A stretch of DNA of 29,557 bases. It comes from an uncultured Eubacterium sp. (GTDB lineage: Bacteria; Bacillota; Clostridia; Lachnospirales; Lachnospiraceae). A program made the position numbers and the translations under genes. Where the stretch lies: contig URQO01000020.1 of the NCBI GenBank assembly GCA_900550135.1, positions 1 through 29,557 of the forward strand, given 5' to 3'. Shown here one piece after another: positions 22,270 through 29,557 of the stretch (position 1 is the first letter of the stretch; the number at the start of each line of letters is the position of its first letter). The notes beneath the pieces are model-generated. The model saw only the letters and a list, made by a program, of their open reading frames with translations, was not told the origin of the DNA and ran no database searches.

Positions 22270-23226
22270 TTATTCACCAGTAATACCTGTATTTTCAATA
22301 CCCTGGATGAACTGTTTCTGTACGCATGCGTATAAAATTAATAATGGTGCTATTGCAATTAATGTTGCAGCCATCTTTATTGCCTCGTTTAACTCGCTTA
22401 CTGCATTTGCAGCTGAACCATTATCAAACAATGACAATCTGCCCGGAAGTAATTCCAAAGCATCACCTGTTAAGATGTTTGTTGTATATGTTTCATTCCA
22501 GTTAAATACGAATGAGAACAGGAATACAACCAAAATTGTTGAAATTGATAATCTGATTGCTACGTGATAGAACACTTTAAGTGATCCTGCTCCGTCAATC
22601 ATAGCTGCTTCATCAAGTGATTTTGGAATCATATTGAAGAAGTTGTAGAATATTAATATCAACATTGTTGAGTAAGCACCCTGACCTAATAATGCTAATA
22701 ATATCTGTGGTGTAACAGTATTAATTAAGCCGATACCAAAAATTGTTTCTACTTCACTAAACATCATAATTCTAGGAACTGTAAGAAGTGGAACCGGTAA
22801 GATAAATGCTATGATAAGCATTACAAACCAGAAATTTCTACCCCTGAATGTGTATCGTGAAAGTGCAAAACCTGTTGTTGCTGAAACTGCTGTCTGACAA
22901 AATGCCAATAATGCTGAGAACCAAATTGAGTTAAGCATTGACTTTGGAATATCCAATGTGCCCACTGCCTTACTAAAATTCTCTAATGTTGCATGTTTCG
23001 CAATCCATGTGATTGAAGGATCAATTAAGTCCTTTGTTGTCATAATTGACTTTGATATCATTTCCAATATTGGCTCTAAGAATATAAATCCAATACAGAT
23101 AAGTACAAAGTATATTGCTATCTTTGAAATAATACCAACTGCTTTAAATCTTTTAAGTCTGGCAAAGTTGATTTTCTTTAAAGAAGACAAATCAAATTTC
23201 TTTGCACTGTCTTTTTTATTTGCCAT
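22270..23226 (-). CDS. ABC sugar transporter permease, MalG type
   Basis: 318 residues starting MANKKDSAKK; AAGGAGG stands 7 bases upstream, inside the end of the preceding gene, and the two genes overlap by 11 bases. A hydrophilic N-terminus is followed by six predicted membrane helices and the cytoplasmic EAA loop SLDEAAMIDGAGSLKVF, the contact site for the ATPase. It pairs with the permease at 23216-24304 as a heterodimer of the carbohydrate-uptake (CUT1) type, likely importing beta-1,3-gluco-oligosaccharides. No ATPase gene is in the window; a shared MsmX-type ATPase elsewhere is common in Firmicutes. Confidence 0.92.
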   Translation of the reverse strand: MANKKDSAKKFDLSSLKKINFARLKRFKAVGIISKIAIYFVLICIGFIFLEPILEMISKSIMTTKDLIDPSITWIAKHATLENFSKAVGTLDIPKSMLNSIWFSALLAFCQTAVSATTGFALSRYTFRGRNFWFVMLIIAFILPVPLLTVPRIMMFSEVETIFGIGLINTVTPQILLALLGQGAYSTMLILIFYNFFNMIPKSLDEAAMIDGAGSLKVFYHVAIRLSISTILVVFLFSFVFNWNETYTTNILTGDALELLPGRLSLFDNGSAANAVSELNEAIKMAATLIAIAPLLILYACVQKQFIQGIENTGITGE

Positions 23227-24304
23227 ATAACTTTGCCTCCTTTGCCTGATGTCTCTTCTGAGACTTTAATCTTCTCTTCTGCTGTTTTTCAAGCTTCTTA
23301 AGTTTCTTTTCCTGTTTTTGTCTTGCCTTAATGTCTTTTGGCTTTCTATCCTTAAACAATAAGAATACAAATCCTACAATAAGTAATACAACTACAGTGT
23401 AAATCCATGCATATGTTGCCGCATATCCAAGACCATTTGCAATATCTCCGGTCTTGTCCTGAATCAATTCATAAAGTGGATTGATTGAACTGAACATACC
23501 AAGCTGAATTACTGTAAATACAGTGATGATAAGTCCAATCTGCTTTAACATTGGAATTGTAATCTTCCACATAATCTGCCAAGCATTAGCTGAATCGATT
23601 TTTGCTGCTTCGTATATACTTGGATTAATCTTCTGTAATCCGTTAATGAACAATACAATTGGAATACCTGTAAACCAGAGAATAATTGATAACTGGTCAA
23701 ATATTCCTGCAAGTCCATTTGCAAGTGCAGGTGAATAACTGTCAATAATCTGCATAATAAATATGTTTGAATATGCATTTGTTGCTTCTTTTACTGCAGT
23801 TGAAGTTGTTTCTGCTGCAGCAGCCGCCGCACCCTGTACTTCCATAATCTGTGTCATAACAGGACCTGACATAATGATAACCGGAAGGAAATAAATTGTT
23901 CTAAGTAATCCCTTACCTGTTTTAATTTTGCAAAGTAAATATGCAATGATAAATGATAATACAACTACAATAAATGTATAAGGTATAATCATTTTGATGT
24001 AACTAAGTAATGCAGGTAGGAATTCACCGTTTCCTACAAATGCATTAATATAGTTTTTGATTCCCATCCATTTTATATCAAATCCGTATACACTACGTGA
24101 TACGTTTGTGAAACTTAAGTAGATTGTGTACACAAATGGGAATAATGTAAATAGTAAAAATCCCAAAATCCATGGTGCCATGAACATGTAACCTGTTCTA
24201 TCCTGACGTTGCTGGTATGTACGCATCTTTTTATTTTTCTTAGTCTTTGCAGGCTTTTCTGTCTTTGGAGCTGTCGCTTTTACTGCTTTCTTTTCTTCAG
24301 CCAT
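23216..24304 (-). CDS. ABC sugar transporter permease, MalF type
   Basis: 362 residues starting MAEEKKAVKA. Its ATG overlaps the stop of the preceding gene (TAATG), with AAGGAGG upstream, so translation is coupled. A charged Lys/Ala-rich N-terminus is followed by membrane helices, a longer extracellular loop (about 150-190, with an alanine-rich AAAAAETTS stretch), and the EAA loop SIYEAAKIDSANAWQIMWKI. The C-terminal tail after the last helix is unusually lysine/arginine-rich (KKLKKLEKQQKRRLKSQKRH) and probably lies in the cytoplasm. Partner of the MalG-type gene that follows. Confidence 0.92.
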   Translation of the reverse strand: MAEEKKAVKATAPKTEKPAKTKKNKKMRTYQQRQDRTGYMFMAPWILGFLLFTLFPFVYTIYLSFTNVSRSVYGFDIKWMGIKNYINAFVGNGEFLPALLSYIKMIIPYTFIVVVLSFIIAYLLCKIKTGKGLLRTIYFLPVIIMSGPVMTQIMEVQGAAAAAAETTSTAVKEATNAYSNIFIMQIIDSYSPALANGLAGIFDQLSIILWFTGIPIVLFINGLQKINPSIYEAAKIDSANAWQIMWKITIPMLKQIGLIITVFTVIQLGMFSSINPLYELIQDKTGDIANGLGYAATYAWIYTVVVLLIVGFVFLLFKDRKPKDIKARQKQEKKLKKLEKQQKRRLKSQKRHQAKEAKLYGK

Positions 24305-26835
24305 TACTTAACACCTCCTTCGACTACTGCTGCACTCTGTGCTGCTACTTTTGTCCCATTTACTGTTACTTCATCTTTTGTGTAGTTGATGATGATACTT
24401 TTTACATCTCCATCCTTTGAATATGTGTTTACAATAACACCGTCTTCTACAACTTTTCTTCCATCCCACTGGTATCCGATAATCTGTGATAATGGTGTGT
24501 TAACTTTGTTGTAAATCTGTTTTATTAACTTTTCATACTGACTAAACTCTGTTGAGTAATAATCAGATGATGTTGTTGATGCCAACAAATATGATGGCTG
24601 TTTTGTTAATACAAATGATGGTGCAATGTTGTAGTCAATCATTCTTAACTGGTCTGTTGTTGAGTAGAATGAGAAGTTTGCATATGGTGCATATACTTCC
24701 ATTGTACCATTTAATACCATCTGTAAAAATGGAACTGTATCTGTTTCGTATACATACTGTGATGTTCCTACAGGTGACTGTAAGTATCTGTCTGTATATT
24801 TCCATAAATACTGGTTAGGGTTTACTAAGTTTAACTTTGTACCCTTTTTGCTAATATTTGATAAAGCATTCTGATATAACTTAACTGTATCAAGTGCTGT
24901 TGACTCTGCTCCGTCACTATCATATGTACTAATCAATACATTTGAAGCTCCATCAATTGTAAATGATTTGCTATATGATCCTAAATCATCATATAAATCA
25001 CTAATCCACTGTGCTGTCTTTTCAGGCAATGCATATCCGTATTCTGTTACAGGTGCATTTTCAGGTAATGATACTGATTTATCTACTTCAAGATATTTTG
25101 TATTAATGTGAGATGCAGCATTGTTGTAGTAACTTACCATATCTTCATTAATTGTTGTAAATTCTCTTGAGAATGAAATGTCAACATTCTTTTTGCTAAA
25201 GTCTGACATTAATGTTTCAAAATCGTTTTCACTTCCTATTGTGCTTGAAAAACTTGTGCTGTTTGGCTTTGCAAGTGTTTCTCCACCGCTCTGCCATCCT
25301 ATCAATCCTGAGTTAATATTCTTAACTCCGCCTTTGGTTAACTTGTTTAATATGTTTCTTACATCTGTAGCAGTTGTTACTGCAACTTCCTGTGTTGAGA
25401 ATACACCTTTCTTAGAATCTGACATTAAGAAGTCTACTCTGATAGGAATATTACTTCCTTCCTGTTTTACTTCTTTTAATGTGCCGTTTTCGATAAGGTG
25501 CTGTCTATATGCTTTTGCCATTCCTGCATAATCAGCAGATGGTGTTCCGTCACTTCCGTCACCGCTTAAGAACTGATATGTCATAGAAATATCAAACTTG
25601 TTTGGTGTATCCTGAAGTTTTCTGTAAGAATCTCCCTTCTGGTTTGTAACCTGGAAGTATTCTGAATTAAATTTAAATGATGGATAAGCATATGTGTATC
25701 TTACCTCGCCGTCTTCTGTTGAAAGTGGTACAGCGTTGATACTCATATATTCGTCGCCCTTGTCTGCATATGCTACAAAAGCCGCCTGGGTTCCGTCACC
25801 ATGTGAAATACCAAATACAGGCATTGTTGGATTTTTAACAGGAACAACATCATTTGTTGATGAATAATAATTTACATCAGTTGCAGGATCTTCTCCGTAT
25901 ACTTTTCCTTTATATTCAGTAAACTTTGTCTTGTTCTCTGAAAATCTTACTAATGCTCCACTTCCATCAGGAATTAAAGCATAACCAGGTGTAATTTTCT
26001 TTCCCTTAAGTTTTACCCAGTCAATCTGGTCTGCATCATATGCCAATGTTGCACCACCACTTGTTCCGAGGAAAGGAGTAAGAACTACATTTGAAATCTT
26101 ATTAATTCCATCACCTGTGATTTCCTTGTAAGGAATATCGTATGAAATCTTTCCATTATCACTAAATGTAATATATACATTGATTCCCAAATCCATTGTT
26201 TTGTCTGAATCTTTTAATGTAAATACACATTCAAGTTTATATTTTCCATTTGCCTTATCTACTTCACTAAGTCCTGACTTTCCGTCGCTTTCTTTATAAG
26301 CTGCTGAAGACACTCTTGTAGTCTTCATACTTTTTCCTGAGCCTGTGTAGTACTCAACTGTAAGTAAAGAGTTTGCATATGCTCCGTACTGGTCATTTGT
26401 AAATGAAGAATCTTTTGGCGTATTAGCCAATTCTTTAACCTGCTTAACTGTCATTTCCATGCTGTCTGCATAGTCCTTAATCTCTCCAGGGTCATTGTCT
26501 TCTTTTGCTGAATTTACCACATCAAAAGCTTCTTCTATTTGAGAATTTAAAGGAATATCCACGCCTGTCTTCCAGATGTAACCTGTTTTAATATTCTTTA
26601 CCAGAATAATATCTCTGTCATCTCTGAAATAATACTGATAGTCACCTTTTTCACAAAGTAACTGATATGCATTTGTAACCTTCATGTCAGATACCACCTT
26701 GTCAGGTGCCGGTCTTGTATCTCTGTTTGTGTTTAAGAAAGCTGCTGCTACTGCAACGCTTACTGAAAGGACGCATAAGAGACATACAACAAGTGCAACT
26801 GTTTTTAATTTATTTTTCTTAGCCGCCTGTAACAT
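24304..26835 (-). CDS. Membrane-anchored DUF5696-like protein of a sugar ABC operon
   Basis: 843 residues starting MLQAAKKNKL. The start overlaps the previous gene by 17 bases and has AAGGAGG 9 bases upstream. One N-terminal helix (about 13-33) anchors the protein outside the cell. The region to about 450 is beta-rich (YFRDDRDIILVKNIKTGYIWK, YALIPDGSGALVRF). Then YAGMAKAYRQHLIENGTLKE and the following IRVDFLMSDS, KNINSGLIGWQSGG and VDISFSREF segments look like the strands of a (beta/alpha)8 barrel, as in glycoside hydrolases. This layout matches DUF5696 proteins seen beside CUT1 permeases and Yip1 proteins in Gram-positive glycan loci. Its role is not established; a surface glycan-binding or -processing partner of the transporter is my inference. 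Confidence 0.8.
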   Translation of the reverse strand: MLQAAKKNKLKTVALVVCLLCVLSVSVAVAAAFLNTNRDTRPAPDKVVSDMKVTNAYQLLCEKGDYQYYFRDDRDIILVKNIKTGYIWKTGVDIPLNSQIEEAFDVVNSAKEDNDPGEIKDYADSMEMTVKQVKELANTPKDSSFTNDQYGAYANSLLTVEYYTGSGKSMKTTRVSSAAYKESDGKSGLSEVDKANGKYKLECVFTLKDSDKTMDLGINVYITFSDNGKISYDIPYKEITGDGINKISNVVLTPFLGTSGGATLAYDADQIDWVKLKGKKITPGYALIPDGSGALVRFSENKTKFTEYKGKVYGEDPATDVNYYSSTNDVVPVKNPTMPVFGISHGDGTQAAFVAYADKGDEYMSINAVPLSTEDGEVRYTYAYPSFKFNSEYFQVTNQKGDSYRKLQDTPNKFDISMTYQFLSGDGSDGTPSADYAGMAKAYRQHLIENGTLKEVKQEGSNIPIRVDFLMSDSKKGVFSTQEVAVTTATDVRNILNKLTKGGVKNINSGLIGWQSGGETLAKPNSTSFSSTIGSENDFETLMSDFSKKNVDISFSREFTTINEDMVSYYNNAASHINTKYLEVDKSVSLPENAPVTEYGYALPEKTAQWISDLYDDLGSYSKSFTIDGASNVLISTYDSDGAESTALDTVKLYQNALSNISKKGTKLNLVNPNQYLWKYTDRYLQSPVGTSQYVYETDTVPFLQMVLNGTMEVYAPYANFSFYSTTDQLRMIDYNIAPSFVLTKQPSYLLASTTSSDYYSTEFSQYEKLIKQIYNKVNTPLSQIIGYQWDGRKVVEDGVIVNTYSKDGDVKSIIINYTKDEVTVNGTKVAAQSAAVVEGGVK

Positions 26836-28882
26836 TTCTTACTACCTCCTTCACTACTGTTACTAAGAAGTCTTTTAACTGTTCCCACATAATGATTACA
26901 ACTAAAACTACAATTGCTGCAATAAGCATAAATGCAAATGTAATAATTAAACTTAATACTGTATGTTTAAAGTCATAATCATGTACTGTTGAAAGTCCTT
27001 CAAATATTAATGCAATACTCCATCCAAGTCCTATAATCATAATAACTGTAAGAATAAATGATTCATTGTATGTAAGTATGTATGACATTCCTATTGTTGC
27101 AAGCATTGCAATCATTGCAGGAATTAGTCCATATGCAGGAATCATATATACCTGTTTTAATGTTCCGTCACCATCTGTAATTGATGTAACAAGGAAGTTA
27201 CAAACAATGAATAAAATAAGTATTGCAAAGAATCCAACAATAACTGCTCCCATATCCATATCTTCTACTTTTGTATACTGATATATGAAGCCTTTTCCTG
27301 TCTGGTACAGCATATATACTCCGAAGAATACAACATAAATAATTGTTGCTGCAATTGCTGAGCCATTCTTTCCTACCCTGATATCGTAATATCTGTCTAT
27401 AGGATGTTTTGTTATCTTGAACGCATAACCAATCTCTCCAAGAACAGGAACATTTTTAAGTTTTGCTCCAAGTGCTTTTTTCTTTTTCTTAATAACGTGA
27501 TTTTTATCAATAAATCCAATTGCTATCTTAAGTGCAATTAAGATAATTATTACTATTAAGAATGGTCCTAAATACTTCTGGATTGATTTATTTCTTACTT
27601 CCCAGAATGCATCTGAATAACCGTCTCTGTTTCCGGCAATTTCAAAATCGTCCATTGCCTTCTGATACTGTTCATCGTTGTAGTAAGCTTTAGCTACACC
27701 ATTATGAGCCAATACTGACATCTGGTTAAGTCTTAATACATAACTCCAATCTTCAAGTGCATTATCGTAATCACCGTTTTCGTATTCTTTTAATGCCTTG
27801 TAGATTGTTGTTGCATATTCTGTTGGTGTAAATGACTGTAAAAATCCTTTTTCGCCATCAGCTGTCCAGATATTTCCCTGATTGTCTATTGCAATAGTTG
27901 TAAGTGATGTGAACAAACCTGAAATATCAATATCTTCTGATTTGGCACCTAGTGAAAAAATCACCTCACCCTGACTTGTATATGCCCAAATTTCACCACT
28001 TGCATCTGATGTGAAAATAATTCCGTCATCATTTGTTGTAACATCTGTAAGTGATGCTGATGCCATTACAGCGCTAAGCATGTTTGTACCATTTGTACTA
28101 TGTTTCTTTAAAAGGTCATCACCTGTACCCATACATGTTGAGTAAGCTGTTCCCTTTTTATCTACATAAATATTTGAGAATGTAGATGGCAGAGTATTTA
28201 ATAACTCTGATTTTTTCTGCTGTTCTTTTGTATATATTAATTTTAAGAACATCTGCTGTGGAGTAAGTTTTGATTTGTTGGATGTAAAGTATCCCAAAAA
28301 ATCTCCTGTATTTGCAAGCTGGATAACACCTGCGTAAACACCTTCTGATACAATGTATAAGTTGTTTCCGCTATCTACTGCAACCTTGCTTGGTTCGTAG
28401 TTTGTATCAGCAAAAATTGGTGCTGATGGTTTATCATATCTTCTTACAAATTTAAAATCTTTTGTGAATCTGAATACTGTCTTTGCACCTACATCGGCAA
28501 TATACAATTCACCACTGTTTGTTCTAAAGATACCTTTTGGAGAATTGAATCCTTCAAAATCTTTAGAGCCTACTGTTTTTTGATTTAATATCTTCTTTAC
28601 TTTTTCTGTATTTAAATCATATATAACGATTCTTCTATTTCCTGTATCAACGATATATGCCAAATTGTTTTCGTCTATTATCATGTCTTCAGGATCTGAT
28701 AATCCTAAGTTTGTAATAGTTCTATCAGGCAAGTATGCATCCTGTGTTCTAACAAGTTTGTTCTGATCATCAAGGGTATATGTATAACTTGTTGCCTGAG
28801 ATGCTGCTACAGGTAATACTGACATTACCACAAACATCAATGCAAGAAATAGAACCAATGATTTTTTTAAATGTTTTTTCAT
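26819..28882 (-). CDS. NHL-propeller, TPR and Yip1 membrane protein
   Basis: 687 residues starting MKKHLKKSLV; AAGGAGG stands 6 bases upstream and overlaps the end of the preceding permease gene. Order: signal peptide (1-28); NHL-type beta-propeller (about 55-360; IIDENNLAYIVDTGNRRIVI, GELYIADVGAKTVFRF, IAIDNQGNIWTADGE); tetratricopeptide repeats (about 370-440; YENGDYDNALEDWSYVLRL); one helix (about 446-466); a cytoplasmic basic loop; then five or so helices of a Yip1-like domain (about 500-687). The combination is found in Gram-positive sugar ABC operons next to DUF5696. The outside propeller may sense or hold glycan while the membrane part contacts the permeases; this is inferred. Confidence 0.84.
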   Translation of the reverse strand: MKKHLKKSLVLFLALMFVVMSVLPVAASQATSYTYTLDDQNKLVRTQDAYLPDRTITNLGLSDPEDMIIDENNLAYIVDTGNRRIVIYDLNTEKVKKILNQKTVGSKDFEGFNSPKGIFRTNSGELYIADVGAKTVFRFTKDFKFVRRYDKPSAPIFADTNYEPSKVAVDSGNNLYIVSEGVYAGVIQLANTGDFLGYFTSNKSKLTPQQMFLKLIYTKEQQKKSELLNTLPSTFSNIYVDKKGTAYSTCMGTGDDLLKKHSTNGTNMLSAVMASASLTDVTTNDDGIIFTSDASGEIWAYTSQGEVIFSLGAKSEDIDISGLFTSLTTIAIDNQGNIWTADGEKGFLQSFTPTEYATTIYKALKEYENGDYDNALEDWSYVLRLNQMSVLAHNGVAKAYYNDEQYQKAMDDFEIAGNRDGYSDAFWEVRNKSIQKYLGPFLIVIIILIALKIAIGFIDKNHVIKKKKKALGAKLKNVPVLGEIGYAFKITKHPIDRYYDIRVGKNGSAIAATIIYVVFFGVYMLYQTGKGFIYQYTKVEDMDMGAVIVGFFAILILFIVCNFLVTSITDGDGTLKQVYMIPAYGLIPAMIAMLATIGMSYILTYNESFILTVIMIIGLGWSIALIFEGLSTVHDYDFKHTVLSLIITFAFMLIAAIVVLVVIIMWEQLKDFLVTVVKEVVRNVTGG

Positions 28883-28893
28883 CGTTCGCCTCC

Positions 28894-29557
28894 TTACTTG
28901 ATACCTGAACTTGCCATTGTGTTCATAACCTTAGACTGCATACAGATGAAGATAATTAAGTTTGGCAAGAACAGAATCAAACTTGATGCTGCTACCATAC
29001 CTGCTGCCGCCACTGCATTGTTTACACCAATGGAGTTACAGTAATATGTTAATGTTCTAAGTGCTTCGTTTGTAATATAGTTGTTTGATGTTTCCACGTT
29101 GTTCCATACCTGCTGGAATGTAAGCACAACAGATGTTGCAAGAGCCGGCTTTGTTAAAGGAATAATTACTTTTCTAAGAATTGTAACATCTCCTGCACCG
29201 TCAACTACCGCTGCTTCTATCAACGCATCCGGAATACCATCAACGAACTGTTTTACAAGGAATAAACTTACAGGCATTGCAATTAATGGCAAGATATGTG
29301 CAAACCATGTATTGTAAACGCCTAAGTTTACTATAATTAAGTATCTTGGAATAGCTACGGCTGTTGCTACAAACATAAGAGCCATCTGGTTTAATTCCCA
29401 TAACGCACCTTTAATTTTAAATTTCTTTTTAGAAAATACGTAAGCTGCCATAATTGTAATGATAATTCCAAGTACAACTGTAAGTACTGCTACGATTAAT
29501 GAATTTAAGAAATATCTGGACATTGGTATTCCCGTTGAACCTGATAAATTCACTAAA
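28894..29557 (-). CDS. ABC sugar transporter permease, MalG type (5' end missing)
   Basis: The frame is open to the right edge; 221 codons are present, about 60-80 short of a complete MalG-type permease. A GTG at 29553 (VNLSGSTGIPMSRYF) is internal, not the start: the segment SRYFLNSLIVA is the normal beginning of the conserved permease core. The EAA loop ALIEAAVVDGAGDVTIL and the following helices are intact. The stop TAA (28896-28894) overlaps the RBS of the next gene. It is a second MalG-like subunit beside the pair at 22270-24304, so its own MalF partner and a solute-binding protein are probably just outside the window. Confidence 0.92.
   Translation of the reverse strand, partial: LVNLSGSTGIPMSRYFLNSLIVAVLTVVLGIIITIMAAYVFSKKKFKIKGALWELNQMALMFVATAVAIPRYLIIVNLGVYNTWFAHILPLIAMPVSLFLVKQFVDGIPDALIEAAVVDGAGDVTILRKVIIPLTKPALATSVVLTFQQVWNNVETSNNYITNEALRTLTYYCNSIGVNNAVAAAGMVAASSLILFLPNLIIFICMQSKVMNTMASSGIK

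Noticed and set aside
1..29557. CRISPR array, insertion sequence or tRNA
   Set aside because: Repeats present are coding linkers or single inverted repeats; no spaced direct repeats, transposase-like frame or cloverleaf was seen on either strand.

Overview
The window reads as a chromosomal segment of an anaerobic, low-GC Gram-positive bacterium, most likely a Lachnospiraceae-type Clostridium relative (Butyrivibrio/Roseburia/Lachnospira-like). This is inferred from AT-rich DNA, AAGGAGG-type ribosome binding sites, Gram-positive signal peptides, Thr/Pro-rich linkers and lysine-rich FN3-like domains. Every gene I can support lies on the minus strand, so transcription runs from high to low coordinates. 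No tRNA, rRNA, CRISPR array or transposase was seen.

Right half (about 12.2-29.6 kb): a beta-1,3-glucan (laminarin/callose/fungal-glucan type) utilisation locus. In transcription order it holds: a 5'-truncated MalG-type permease; an NHL-TPR-Yip1 membrane protein; a DUF5696-like membrane-anchored protein; a MalF-type and a MalG-type permease (these last four genes overlap and look translationally coupled); a secreted GH16 with Ig-like and FN3 domains; a LacI-family regulator; a very large phosphorylase matching GH161 (beta-1,3-glucan phosphorylase); a GH94 phosphorylase of laminaribiose-phosphorylase size; and a cytoplasmic GH17. The inferred pathway is outside cleavage by GH16, import of oligosaccharides, stepwise phosphorolysis to glucose-1-phosphate by GH161 then GH94, and trimming or transglycosylation by GH17. 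The solute-binding protein and the ATPase are not in the window. Each junction between gene blocks carries a different stem-loop, ending in a long terminator after GH17.

Middle (about 7.0-12.0 kb): a set of secreted, very basic proteins. Four genes (one broken) end in a similar 80-90 residue lysine-rich FN3-like domain, joined to signal peptides by Thr- or Asn-rich linkers. Two of them have, just after the signal peptide, the motif DGDxxxNPWADLF. The same motif occurs in a separate 47-codon gene (8398-8541) that has its own consensus promoter, ribosome binding site and terminator but no signal peptide. This motif family is the most novel-looking part of the window.

Left (about 0-6.8 kb): a second, larger secreted GH16 and a secreted CotH-kinase-family protein, probably co-transcribed. 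They share two unnamed modules: an N-terminal or central beta-rich module and a C-terminal module of about 170 residues ending in WNNTI.KP. Downstream are a decayed CotH paralogue (frameshift plus internal deletion, with the last residues of the C-terminal module still readable) and the start of another secreted protein cut by the window edge. A CBM32-type gene at 6958-8110 is also broken, by a homopolymer frameshift and an in-frame TAA. The left part therefore looks like a recently duplicating, shuffling and decaying secretome next to a stable glucan operon.
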